Shown piece after piece: positions 1 through 7,044 of a stretch of DNA of 8,045 nt (positions within the stretch are counted from its first letter, which is position 1; each line of letters opens with the position of its first letter). This DNA is from Amphritea sp. Its GTDB lineage: Bacteria; Pseudomonadota; Gammaproteobacteria; Pseudomonadales; Balneatricaceae. The stretch spans positions 1 through 8,045 of the forward strand of contig JAGPUU010000308.1 in NCBI GenBank assembly GCA_018067325.1, given 5' to 3'. The position numbers and the translations under genes are program-made. Below the pieces are notes generated by a model. The model was given only the letters and a program-made list of their open reading frames with translations. It was not told the origin of the DNA and searched no databases.

Positions 1-29
1 GCTAAGACCAGAAGAAGAGAAAACAGAGA

Positions 30-61
30 TAAAAAAAAGCGGATCAGTTTCCTAATCCGCT
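30..61 (-). terminator. Intrinsic terminator after gcvP
   Basis: Read on the minus strand, a 10-bp stem (plus-strand positions 52-61 with 38-47, one G-U pair) closes a GAAA tetraloop and runs straight into a run of T residues (31-38 on the plus strand are all A). This is a textbook Rho-independent terminator. It lies about 165 bases beyond the gcvP stop codon and marks the likely end of the sdaA-glyA-gcvH-gcvP transcript. On the plus strand the stem has no T run after it, so it works in one direction only. Confidence 0.88.
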
Positions 62-224
62 CAAAGCTTACTTTTACAGGTTCGCTATAAAGCGAGATAG
101 ACTCTCAACCCCTCTACCTTAGATAAAGGAAGCACACAAAAGAACCTATCCGGCTTTCCACCGTCAACTTCGATAAGGGGAACTCCGGCAGACCAATAAA
201 GCCCTGCCAGAGTTCCGGTGCTTC
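62..224 (-). other. gcvP 3' trailer, no gene
   Basis: This stretch lies between the gcvP stop codon and the terminator. No convincing reading frame is present. It holds the strong hairpin at 179-216, a small hairpin at 82-95 (TCGCT arms around a 4-base loop) and a weak CCTT/AAGG pairing near 118-130. No glycine-riboswitch core (GCCGAAGG-like) was seen. The start of gcvT, which often neighbours gcvP, is not here. Confidence 0.6.
179..216 (-). other. Strong hairpin just after gcvP stop
   Basis: The arms GGAACTCTGGCAG and CTGCCGGAGTTCC (minus-strand sense) form an uninterrupted 13-bp stem with one U-G pair around a 12-base loop. In plus-strand RNA the same position would be a C-A mismatch, so the structure is best formed in the operon's own transcript. 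It begins 8 bases after the gcvP stop codon. No T run follows, so it is not a classical intrinsic terminator. A role in protecting or processing the mRNA 3' end is inferred. Confidence 0.65.
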
Positions 225-3122
225 TTAATTATCCATGTAGGTTTCGATTGCCGGGCAAGAGCAGATAAAGTTCCTATCTCCGTATACATTATCTATACGG
301 TTAGAGGTCGGCCAGAACTTGTTCTCCCGGGTAGAGGTATTCGGAAATACAGCTTCTTCACGAGAATATGGACGATCCCAATCCGCAGACATAATATCAG
401 CCTGGGTGTGCGGCGCACGACACAGCGGATTGTTATCTGCAGGCCACTCACCACTCTGAACTTTTTCTACTTCCTGGCGGATTTGGGCCATCGCAGCAAC
501 GAAACGATCGATCTCAGCTTTAGACTCAGACTCTGTCGGCTCAATCATCAAAGTACCGGCTACTGGGAACGACATCGTTGGCGCATGGAAACCATAGTCC
601 ATCAGACGCTTAGCAATATCTTCCTCTGTGACACCGGACGCTTCCTTAAGCGGACGAATATCAACGATACACTCATGAGCAACCTTGTTATTACGACCGC
701 GGTACAGAACCGGATAGTGCTCAGCCAGTTTTTCAGTCAAGTAGTTGGCATTCAGAATCGCCATCTGGGTAGACTTCTTAAGACCAGATTTACCCAACAT
801 CAGGTTGTACATCCAGGTAATTGGCAGTATTGAAGCAGAACCATAAGGCGTAGCAGCCACCGCACCATTTTCTGGATTCAAACCTTCAACCGGGCATACC
901 TTATGACTTGCAAGGAAGGGTGCCAGATGGCTCTTTACACCGATTGGGCCCATACCCGGACCACCACCACCATGAGGAATAGCAAAGGTTTTGTGCAGGT
1001 TAAGGTGAGATACATCAGAACCAATCAGGCCAGGTTTAGAAATACCCACCTGAGCATTCATGTTGGCTCCATCCATATACACCTGACCGCCATGCTTATG
1101 AATCAGATCGCAGATTTCAACGATATCCTCTTCATAGACACCATGTGTAGAAGGGTAAGTGATCATCAGGCAGGAAAGATCATCTTTGTGTAGTTCCGCC
1201 TGAGCACGAAGATCAGCAACATCAACGTTACCTTTATCATCACACTTGGTGACGATGATTTTCATATCCATCATCGAAGCTGAAGCAGGGTTAGTACCAT
1301 GAGCAGAGGACGGAATCAGGCAGACATTACGATGCCCTTCACCAATAGACTCCTGATACTTACGAATCGCTAGCAGACCCGCATATTCACCGGATGCACC
1401 GGAGTTTGGCTGTAGGGAAACTTTGTCGTAACCGGTAATTTCAACCAACTGCTCTTCCAGCAGGCTGAGCATTTTATGATAACCCTTAACCTGATCGGCA
1501 GGTGCAAACGGGTGAATGCTGGAGAACTCAGGCCAGGTTACTGGAATCATCTCGGCGGTCGCATTCAGCTTCATCGTACAGGAACCCAGCGGAATCATGC
1601 CGTGTACTAAAGAGTAATCCTTATTCTCCAACCGCTTCATATAGCGCAACATATCAGTTTCACTATGATAACGATTGAAAGTTGGGTGGGTCAGAATAGC
1701 ATCTTCACGACGCATATCCGCTGAGATACCGGTCGCTTCACCCGCAACGATCTTGGCATCCAGATCGACCACAGACAGACCATGACCTTCGCCAAGGACA
1801 ATATCAAACAGGTCAGCGATATCAGCAGGACGCGTAGTTTCATCCAGCGTTATACCCAATTTATCTGAAGCAGTCGGACGTAGGTTACAACCTGCATCTA
1901 GTCCGCGTTGATAAACTTCTGATGCTGACTCAGGCAGCGCCAGTGTCAGAGTATCAAAGTAAGTATCATTTACCGCAATACCTTTAGCTTTGAGACCGTT
2001 GGCAAGAATAGCCGTCAGACGATGCACACGTTCAGCAATAGTTTTTAGCCCTTCAGCACCGTGATAAACACAGTAGAAAGACGCCATATTAGCTAGCAGT
2101 GCCTGAGAGGTACAGATGTTAGAGGTCGCTTTCTCACGACGGATATGCTGCTCACGGGTCTGCATCGCCATCCGCAGCGCCGGCTTACCATTGGTATCGA
2201 TTGATACACCAATGATACGGCCAGGCACAGAACGCTTAAGCTTTTCACTGGCAGCGAAGAATGCAGCGTGTGGACCACCAAAGCCCATCGGAACACCAAA
2301 GCGTTGCGATGAACCCAGTACCACATCCGCGCCCAATTCACCCGGTGATTTCAGTAGTACCAGCGCTAACGGATCTGCAGCAACAGAAACCATCGCCTTC
2401 TGACCTTTAGCTTTCTCGATCAGCGACTTGATATCACTAATATCACCATAAGTGCTTGGATACTGAAGCTGAACACCAAAGGCATCAACATTATCAAGAT
2501 CGGTTTGAGGGTTGCCTACAACCACTTCAAAGCCAAAGTATTCAGCGCGGGTTTTAATCACATCAATGGTTTGCGGGTGAACATCATCCGCAACAAAATA
2601 GATATCGCTCTTCTTACGATTAGAACGCTTACACAGCGTCATCGCTTCTGCTGCCGCAGTGGCTTCATCCAGCATGGAGGCATTTGCCAAATCCATACCG
2701 GTCAGATCCATTACAACTTGCTGATAGTTCAGCAACGCTTCAAGGCGACCCTGTGCGATTTCTGGCTGGTACGGTGTATACGCGGTGTACCAAGCTGGAT
2801 TTTCCATAACGTTACGCAATATAACGTTAGGTACCAGGGTATTGTTATAGCCCATGCCGATATAAGTTCGGTTTACCTTGTTCTGATCAGCTAGAGATCG
2901 AAGGTAAGCCAGTGCATCCGCTTCGGTGAGCGAGTCATCCATCGCCAATGCATCATCCAGCCGAATGGAGTCAGGAACAGTCTGAGTAATCAGCTCTTCA
3001 ATTGAGTTTACACCCAGATCAGACAACATCGCCTGTGTCTGCTCTGTATCGGGACCGATATGACGACGGGTAAAATCCGTAGTCTGTTCTAGATCACTCA
3101 GTGTACGAGTAACAGTAGCCAT
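225..3122 (-). CDS. gcvP: Glycine dehydrogenase (decarboxylating), P-protein
   Basis: The P-protein of the cytosolic glycine cleavage system uses pyridoxal phosphate (PLP) to decarboxylate glycine and pass the aminomethyl group to the lipoyl arm of GcvH. At 965 residues it is the fused type (about 957 in E. coli): an N-terminal half (about 15-445) and a C-terminal catalytic half (about 470-965). Visible motifs are the N-terminal [20 protein letters not shown] (150-161), the [16 protein letters not shown] block (323-338), GSCTMKLNA (513-521), HGTNPASA (608-615) and the PLP-binding [16 protein letters not shown], with the Schiff-base lysine at K711. The ATG at 3122 has an AGG-type ribosome binding site 8 bases upstream. 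It is the last gene of the operon, 158 bases after gcvH, the widest gap in the operon. No defects are seen. Confidence 0.98.
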   Translation of the reverse strand: MATVTRTLSDLEQTTDFTRRHIGPDTEQTQAMLSDLGVNSIEELITQTVPDSIRLDDALAMDDSLTEADALAYLRSLADQNKVNRTYIGMGYNNTLVPNVILRNVMENPAWYTAYTPYQPEIAQGRLEALLNYQQVVMDLTGMDLANASMLDEATAAAEAMTLCKRSNRKKSDIYFVADDVHPQTIDVIKTRAEYFGFEVVVGNPQTDLDNVDAFGVQLQYPSTYGDISDIKSLIEKAKGQKAMVSVAADPLALVLLKSPGELGADVVLGSSQRFGVPMGFGGPHAAFFAASEKLKRSVPGRIIGVSIDTNGKPALRMAMQTREQHIRREKATSNICTSQALLANMASFYCVYHGAEGLKTIAERVHRLTAILANGLKAKGIAVNDTYFDTLTLALPESASEVYQRGLDAGCNLRPTASDKLGITLDETTRPADIADLFDIVLGEGHGLSVVDLDAKIVAGEATGISADMRREDAILTHPTFNRYHSETDMLRYMKRLENKDYSLVHGMIPLGSCTMKLNATAEMIPVTWPEFSSIHPFAPADQVKGYHKMLSLLEEQLVEITGYDKVSLQPNSGASGEYAGLLAIRKYQESIGEGHRNVCLIPSSAHGTNPASASMMDMKIIVTKCDDKGNVDVADLRAQAELHKDDLSCLMITYPSTHGVYEEDIVEICDLIHKHGGQVYMDGANMNAQVGISKPGLIGSDVSHLNLHKTFAIPHGGGGPGMGPIGVKSHLAPFLASHKVCPVEGLNPENGAVAATPYGSASILPITWMYNLMLGKSGLKKSTQMAILNANYLTEKLAEHYPVLYRGRNNKVAHECIVDIRPLKEASGVTEEDIAKRLMDYGFHAPTMSFPVAGTLMIEPTESESKAEIDRFVAAMAQIRQEVEKVQSGEWPADNNPLCRAPHTQADIMSADWDRPYSREEAVFPNTSTRENKFWPTSNRIDNVYGDRNFICSCPAIETYMDN

Positions 3123-3280
3123 AACAATAACCTGCTTAAACTTTCAGTAGCCATAGAAGCGACTGAACATTATTTCTAAGATGCGGGGCGGTTCTGCACA
3201 ACCACCCCGCGTTTGCTAAAAACGACCTGACCTGGGGACAGTGACCCGGACCTGAAAATTCAGTACCGGATCAACATAGA
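3123..3280 (-). other. gcvH-gcvP spacer
   Basis: The spacer is long for an operon gap (158 bases). Besides the stem at 3183-3210 it holds three copies of CAGGTC in minus-strand sense (plus-strand GACCTG at 3224, 3229 and 3249) and a weaker hairpin with CCGG arms (3246-3249 and 3266-3269) around CTGA/TCAG. No open reading frame fits. The CAGGTC-rich segment could be a remnant of a dispersed intergenic repeat, but one copy in a window cannot show that. Confidence 0.5.
3183..3210 (-). other. Intercistronic hairpin between gcvH and gcvP
   Basis: In minus-strand sense the arms GCGGGGTGGTT and AACCGCCCCGC make an 11-bp, very GC-rich stem with one U-G pair and a 6-base loop. In plus-strand RNA that position is a C-A mismatch. 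No T run follows on the minus strand (next bases ATCTTAG), so full termination is unlikely. An inferred role is partial termination or RNA-end protection, giving more gcvH than gcvP message. Confidence 0.65.
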
Positions 3281-3670
3281 TCAAGCCTCTTCTGCAATCG
3301 TAGCTGCGTACGCTTCAGCGTCCAGCAACTTATCAAGTTCAGCAGCATCTGCCAGCTTGATTTTAACTATCCAGCCGCCATCGAAAGGCTCGCTGTTAAC
3401 CATTTCTGGCTCATCTTCCAAGGTTTCATTAATCGCAATAATTTCGCCACCTACCGGTGAATAAATATCGGAAGCTGCTTTGACAGACTCAACCAGAGAA
3501 AACTCTTCACCGGCATCCACTTCACGCCCTACTTCAGGCAGTTCAACAAAGACCACATCTCCCAGCAGTTCTTGTGCGTGCTCGGAAATACCCATAGTGA
3601 CGGTACCGTCACCGTTATCCAAAATCCATTCGTGGCTTGGAGCGAAACGGTAGTTAGATGGAATGCTCAT
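3281..3670 (-). CDS. gcvH: Glycine cleavage system H-protein
   Basis: GcvH is the small lipoylated shuttle of the glycine cleavage system. It takes the aminomethyl group from GcvP, presents it to GcvT, and is reoxidised by lipoamide dehydrogenase. The 129 residues match the E. coli protein's length. The lipoyl-attachment motif [17 protein letters not shown] begins at residue 61, with the modified lysine at K64, and the fold typical of the family is supported by [10 protein letters not shown] near the start and [14 protein letters not shown] near the end. ATG at 3670 has AGGA at 3680-3683, 9 bases upstream. It lies 83 bases after glyA and upstream of gcvP, in the same direction. No lipoate ligase or synthase is in the window, so lipoylation must be supplied elsewhere. 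Confidence 0.98.
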   Translation of the reverse strand: MSIPSNYRFAPSHEWILDNGDGTVTMGISEHAQELLGDVVFVELPEVGREVDAGEEFSLVESVKAASDIYSPVGGEIIAINETLEDEPEMVNSEPFDGGWIVKIKLADAAELDKLLDAEAYAATIAEEA

Positions 3671-3698
3671 AATTGTGTGTCCTATAAAAAGTTATCGT

Positions 3699-3727
3699 CG
3701 GTATTCAGGCCGTAACACTGAACACCG
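3699..3727 (-). other. Intercistronic hairpin between glyA and gcvH
   Basis: In minus-strand sense CGGTGTTCAG pairs with CTGAATACCG (10 bp, one G-U pair) around a 9-base loop. The plus-strand version has an A-C mismatch at that site. It fills the middle of the 83-base glyA-gcvH gap and ends about 15 bases before the gcvH ribosome binding site. No T run follows it directly. A role in mRNA processing or stability is inferred. Confidence 0.55.
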
Positions 3728-3753
3728 CAACAGGTTTAGTTCTTATAAAATGC

Positions 3754-5058
3754 TTATTTATACAGAGGAAAGCGCTTGCACAGGGTTTCTACCTGAGCAC
3801 GAACTTTAGCTTCAACTTCAGAGTTGTCTTCCGGATTAGCCACCAGACCATCCAGAACATCACTAATCAGATTACCAATCAAGCGAAACTCTTCAGTACC
3901 GAAACCACGGCTGGTACCAGCAGGTGTTCCCAGACGAATACCGGAAGTCACCATCGGTTTTTCAGGATCAAACGGAATACCGTTCTTGTTACAAGTAATA
4001 CCGGCACGTTCCAGCGCCTCATCAACGACATTGCCCTTCAGGCCCTTAGGCCGTAGATCAACCAACATCAGGTGAGTATCAGTTCCACCCGTAACAATAT
4101 TACAGCCGCGTTCAATCATAACGCTGGCCAATACCTTAGCGTTCTCAACAACCTGCTCTATGTAGGTTTTGAACTCAGGACGCAGCGCTTCACCAAAAGC
4201 AACAGCCTTAGCCGCGATAACATGCATCAACGGTCCTCCCTGTAGCCCAGGGAAAACAGCCGAGTTAATTTTCTTACCGATATCAAGATTATTGGACAAG
4301 ATCATGCCACCACGTGGGCCACGCAGAGTCTTATGAGTCGTGGTCGTAACAACGTCAGCATATGGCAGAGGACTTGGGTGAACACCGGCTGCAACTAATC
4401 CAGCAATATGTGCCATATCGACAAACAGGTAAGCACCAACTTTATCGGCAATCTCGCGGAAACGGGCAAAATCTATCTCACGTGGGATAGCAGAGCCGCC
4501 CGCAATGATCATTTTAGGCTGACACTCAACCGCCAGCGCTTCAACAGCATCGTAATCGATACGGTTATCTTCTTTAGATACACCGTATTGCACAGCGTTG
4601 AACCACTTACCGGACAGTGCAGGACGTGCACCGTGAGTCAGGTGGCCACCGGCATCCAGAGACATACCCAAAATCGTATCGCCAGGCTGCAGCAATGCAA
4701 GCATAACCGCGCCATTTGCCTGCGCACCCGAGTGCGGCTGAACGTTAACAAATTCACAGTCAAACAGTTGCTTAGCACGCTCAATTGCCAGGCCTTCAGC
4801 CTTATCAGCATACTCACAGCCGCCATAATAACGACGACCCGGATAACCTTCAGCGTACTTATTCGTCAGAACAGTGCCCTGAGCTTCCATTACAGCCTTG
4901 GATACGATGTTCTCAGAAGCGATAAGTTCGATGCCCATTTCCTGACGTTCAAACTCTTCGTTTACGGCTGCCATCAGATCAGCATCACGTGCTGCCAGAT
5001 CCTGGGTGAAGAATGCTTCGCATGTCGCGTCGCCGCGGTACAATTCAGATTGACTCAT
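3754..5058 (-). CDS. glyA: Serine hydroxymethyltransferase
   Basis: This PLP enzyme of the cytosol interconverts serine plus tetrahydrofolate with glycine plus methylene-tetrahydrofolate. Beside gcvH, gcvP and sdaA it probably runs toward serine, using the one-carbon unit released by glycine cleavage. Motifs seen are ELIASEN (44-50), [16 protein letters not shown] (65-80), [10 protein letters not shown] (106-115), VDMAHIAG (213-220) and [14 protein letters not shown], with the PLP lysine at K243. At 434 residues it is about 17 longer than E. coli GlyA (417), the surplus being mostly N-terminal ([17 protein letters not shown]...). The [12 protein letters not shown] segment and the N-terminal FFTQ start recall alphaproteobacterial enzymes more than the housekeeping gammaproteobacterial type, from memory of the family. 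The ATG at 5058 has a weak AAGAG site 11 bases upstream. A second, housekeeping glyA elsewhere is likely but unseen. Confidence 0.97.
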   Translation of the reverse strand: MSQSELYRGDATCEAFFTQDLAARDADLMAAVNEEFERQEMGIELIASENIVSKAVMEAQGTVLTNKYAEGYPGRRYYGGCEYADKAEGLAIERAKQLFDCEFVNVQPHSGAQANGAVMLALLQPGDTILGMSLDAGGHLTHGARPALSGKWFNAVQYGVSKEDNRIDYDAVEALAVECQPKMIIAGGSAIPREIDFARFREIADKVGAYLFVDMAHIAGLVAAGVHPSPLPYADVVTTTTHKTLRGPRGGMILSNNLDIGKKINSAVFPGLQGGPLMHVIAAKAVAFGEALRPEFKTYIEQVVENAKVLASVMIERGCNIVTGGTDTHLMLVDLRPKGLKGNVVDEALERAGITCNKNGIPFDPEKPMVTSGIRLGTPAGTSRGFGTEEFRLIGNLISDVLDGLVANPEDNSEVEAKVRAQVETLCKRFPLYK

Positions 5059-5118
5059 GGTTTTTTATTCTCTTGTTAAGTTCGTAATCAACCGCTCGTA
5101 AGCAGTAATTCGGAATAA

Positions 5119-6498
5119 TCAGCAAGCGACGACGTTAACCGCCAATCCGCCCTGAGAGGTTTCTTTATACTTGTCCTGCATATCAACACCGGTCTGACGC
5201 ATGGTTTCGATCACAGAATCCAGTGATACGTGATGCTGACCATCGCCACGCATGGCCAGACGGGCAGCGTTAATAGCTTTAACGGCCCCCATAGTATTTC
5301 GTTCAATACAAGGAACCTGAACCAGACCACCGATAGGGTCGCAGGTTAGTCCCAGGTTATGCTCCATGCCAATTTCAGCGGCATTTTCTACCTGCTGTAC
5401 GGTTCCGCCCATGACGGCGCACAGTGCTCCGGCAGCCATAGAACAAGCAACACCGATCTCTCCCTGACAGCCTACTTCAGCCGCAGAGATTGAAGCATTC
5501 TTTTTATATAACATCCCTATCGCAGCAGAGGTCGCAAGAAAATCAAATATCCCCTGCTCATTTGAACCATGAACAAAGCGGTCGTAGTACGCCAGAACGG
5601 CTGGGATGACGCCGGCTGCTCCATTTGTTGGTGCAGTCACAACCCGGCCACCGGCCGCATTTTCTTCATTCACCGCGATGGCAAACAGGTTAATCCAGTC
5701 CATCACTGTCAGCTGATCTTTAAATGATGCCTCAGGACTACTACGCAGTTCTTCATAGAGCTCATGGGCACGACGCTTAATATGCAGGCCACCAGGCAGT
5801 TCGCCAACTTCGCTACAACCACGTTTAATGCAACCATCCATCACTTGCCAAAGACTGCGCAGACGCTCGTTTAGCTCTTCTTCGGTATGCCAGGTATGTT
5901 CATTTTTATGCACCAACTCGGCAATCGTCATATTGTGTTTTTCACACAACGCCAGCAGTTCGGCACCGTTATCGAAATGATAAGGCAGTTTAAAGGCAGG
6001 TGCAGAGCCGGACTTTTTATCCGCTTCGACATCACTCAGAACAAAACCACCGCCAACGGAATAGAATATATTGTCATGCAGCACGATACCGGCATCATCA
6101 AATGCCTGAAAACGCATGCCATTAGGATGCTTTGGCAGAGACTCGCCAAAGTTAAAAGGAAGATGTTCTTCTGGACGAAACGCTATCAGTTTCTCACCAG
6201 CAAGGTTAAGCTGGCCGCTTTTTTCAATCTGCTCGATGTAACCTGGAACCATATCAGGATCAACCAGGTCAGGTTTTTCACCCATCAGACCGATCATCAC
6301 TGCTACATCAGTGGCATGACCTTTACCGGTCATCGCCAGGGAGCCATACAAGCCGACTTTAACTTTCGTTACTTTAGACAGATCACTACGTTCACGAAGC
6401 TCATCCAGAAAACGGTTAGCCGCAACAATGGGCCCAACAGTATGAGAGCTGGAAGGCCCGATGCCTACCTTAAATAGATCAAAAATACTTAGTGGCAC
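5119..6498 (-). CDS. sdaA: L-serine ammonia-lyase, iron-sulfur type
   Basis: The enzyme deaminates L-serine to pyruvate and ammonia through an oxygen-sensitive [4Fe-4S] cluster. It is the single-chain type: N-terminal beta domain ([10 protein letters not shown] at 14-23) and C-terminal alpha domain (from about 185), 459 residues against 454-455 for E. coli SdaA and SdaB. Cluster cysteines are C344 (GCQGE), C386 (LTCDP) and C397 (VPCIERN). The chain ends in Cys459, matching the C-terminal cysteine that reaches into the active site and ligates the fourth iron in the Legionella enzyme, whose cysteines sit one position lower. The start is GTG at 6498, with GGAGAA at 6505-6510 spaced 6 bases. First gene of the operon, 60 bases before glyA. 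sdaA and sdaB cannot be told apart from sequence alone, so the symbol is nominal. Confidence 0.96.
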   Translation of the reverse strand: MPLSIFDLFKVGIGPSSSHTVGPIVAANRFLDELRERSDLSKVTKVKVGLYGSLAMTGKGHATDVAVMIGLMGEKPDLVDPDMVPGYIEQIEKSGQLNLAGEKLIAFRPEEHLPFNFGESLPKHPNGMRFQAFDDAGIVLHDNIFYSVGGGFVLSDVEADKKSGSAPAFKLPYHFDNGAELLALCEKHNMTIAELVHKNEHTWHTEEELNERLRSLWQVMDGCIKRGCSEVGELPGGLHIKRRAHELYEELRSSPEASFKDQLTVMDWINLFAIAVNEENAAGGRVVTAPTNGAAGVIPAVLAYYDRFVHGSNEQGIFDFLATSAAIGMLYKKNASISAAEVGCQGEIGVACSMAAGALCAVMGGTVQQVENAAEIGMEHNLGLTCDPIGGLVQVPCIERNTMGAVKAINAARLAMRGDGQHHVSLDSVIETMRQTGVDMQDKYKETSQGGLAVNVVAC

Positions 6499-6526
6499 GT
6501 CAGCTTCTCCGTAGCGGTAATCCGCT
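6496..6526 (-). promoter_or_regulatory. sdaA ribosome binding site with upstream hairpin
   Basis: A clear GGAGAA (plus-strand 6505-6510) lies 6 bases before the GTG codon and decides the start. Immediately upstream is a small hairpin, AGCGG-ATTA-CCGCT (6513-6526), which leaves the ribosome site exposed. It looks like a spacer or stability element rather than a switch, since no alternative pairing with the ribosome site is evident. Confidence 0.6.
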
Positions 6527-6559
6527 TTTATTATTATCAGTCTTCGGTGTTATCCGGGA

Positions 6560-6580
6560 CTCTATATATTAGGTATAGAG
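6560..6580. promoter_or_regulatory. Inverted repeat CTCTATA-N7-TATAGAG
   Basis: Two perfect 7-base arms (6560-6566 and 6574-6580) flank 7 bases. The repeat lies 62 bases upstream of the sdaA start, within its promoter region or 5' leader, so it could be an operator or an RNA hairpin. The AT-rich arms overlap TATACC and TAATAT sequences that could also serve as a -10 element. Function is not established. Confidence 0.35.
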
Positions 6581-6612
6581 AGTAAACAGGACTTCAACCA
6601 CTCTTATGTAGA

Positions 6613-6635
6613 CAACTTTAACAACTCAAAAGTTG
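6613..6635. repeat. Inverted repeat CAACTTT-N9-AAAGTTG
   Basis: Seven-base perfect arms (6613-6619, 6629-6635) with a 9-base spacer that itself carries another CAACT. The right arm overlaps the TTGATCAA palindrome at 6633-6640. The site is about 115 bases upstream of sdaA. Compatible with a regulator-binding site, but arms of this length in AT-rich DNA can arise by chance. Confidence 0.3.
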
Positions 6636-6695
6636 ATCAATTAACCAGCAACTGAATTTCAGATTAGCAGCGCTGTTTTCCAAAATCAACAAAAA

Positions 6696-6711
6696 GTTTC
6701 CTATAGGAAAC
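6696..6711. promoter_or_regulatory. Perfect 16-bp palindrome, candidate operator
   Basis: GTTTCCTATAGGAAAC is its own reverse complement over all 16 bases, in the divergent region 197 bases before sdaA and 333 bases before the regulator's ATG. Homodimeric XRE-family regulators generally bind such short dyads. The regulator encoded next door is the obvious candidate, by inference. Possible half-sites nearby are GTTTTCC at 6675-6681, with its TTTCC offset by exactly 20 bases from that of the palindrome, and GGAAAC at 6786-6791. Confidence 0.6.
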
Positions 6712-6953
6712 ATATTTTCTTTTAGAGATGTTTATCTCCTACTTTAGGATTCTTTCAAACGGACCGGGGGTTGTGTACTATTATCGGAAACAGAGAGCAG
6801 GTAATTTGTTGATAGAAAAGCCTTTTGAGCATTTATGAGTCATAGCGACTTCAGCTGACCGACCCTCCAAGCCAGCCCAATCTAACTGTATTTGAAATTA
6901 AAGCGTCGTTACTGAGCATTTCAGAATGTGCGACTTGATGTATAACTAACCGG

Positions 6954-6959
6954 TATAAT
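6954..6959 (+). promoter_or_regulatory. Candidate -10 box for the XRE regulator
   Basis: A perfect TATAAT lies 85 bases before the regulator's ATG. The -35 partner is poor: TTGATG at 6935-6940 is only 13 bases away, and the 17-base position reads CGACTT. A good -10 with a weak -35 suggests a weak or activator-assisted promoter. The inverted repeat at 6961-6979 covers the expected transcription start. Confidence 0.4.
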
Positions 6960-6960
6960 C

Positions 6961-6979
6961 ACAGTTATTATGTAACTGT
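6961..6979. promoter_or_regulatory. Inverted repeat ACAGTTA-N5-TAACTGT at regulator promoter
   Basis: Perfect 7-base arms (6961-6967 and 6973-6979) start 1 base after the TATAAT box, spanning the expected start of transcription. A further TAACTGT half-site occurs at 6883-6889. The position suits a repressor site, for instance autoregulation, or a hairpin at the 5' end of the message. Its sequence is unlike the 6696-6711 palindrome, so the same protein would probably not bind both. Confidence 0.4.
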
Positions 6980-7044
6980 CAGAATACGCGCATCAGAACG
7001 ATTGCCAGGACTTGAGCAGAGTAAAGATTCCATGGAGCATCCCA

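Larger units (their letters stand above)
6499..7044. other. Divergent intergenic region, sdaA / XRE regulator
   Basis: These roughly 545 bases separate the two divergent genes and must hold both promoters. No gene longer than a few codons fits on either strand. Contents seen: the inverted repeats at 6560-6580, 6613-6635, 6696-6711, 6725-6738 (GAGAT arms), 6737-6749 (TCCTA-CTT-TAGGA) and 6961-6979, an 8-bp TTGATCAA at 6633-6640 and a TCAGCTGA at 6851-6858. The segment 6680-6760 is AT-rich. No glycine-riboswitch core is visible in either orientation. The sdaA promoter could not be fixed; a weak candidate is TTGATT (6684-6689, minus sense) with TAATCT (6661-6666) spaced 17. Confidence 0.6.

Noticed and set aside
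2093..2403. Short open frames opposite or overlapping gcvP
   Set aside because: They lie inside an intact, fully recognisable gcvP and have no ribosome binding site or family resemblance that I can see.
3183..3210. Full intrinsic terminator between gcvH and gcvP
   Set aside because: The stem is strong but no T run follows in the minus-strand direction, so it is listed as an intercistronic hairpin only.
4408..5079. A 223-codon open frame on the plus strand, antisense to glyA
   Set aside because: It lies almost wholly opposite glyA, shows no recognisable domain and has a composition expected from the reverse strand of a strongly conserved gene. The glyA motifs are unmistakable.
5887..6477. 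A 196-codon open frame on the plus strand, antisense to sdaA
   Set aside because: It lies fully within sdaA on the other strand, with no family resemblance, and sdaA carries all its catalytic motifs there.
6492..6507. Sigma-54-type promoter (TGGCAC followed by CTTC) at the sdaA start
   Set aside because: The second element should read TTGC at fixed spacing and does not. The match lies on the plus strand, pointing away from sdaA, and overlaps its start codon.
6499..7011. Glycine riboswitch upstream of sdaA
   Set aside because: A riboswitch was expected from the operon type, but no GCCGAAGG-like core or tandem aptamer pattern could be found on either strand. The CGGAGAAG near the start codon is the ribosome binding site.
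7012..7044. N-terminal extension of the XRE regulator from TTG 7012
   Set aside because: The TTG has AGGA only 1 base upstream, whereas ATG 7045 has GGAG at a proper 7-base spacing. The extra 11 residues look unlike a domain.
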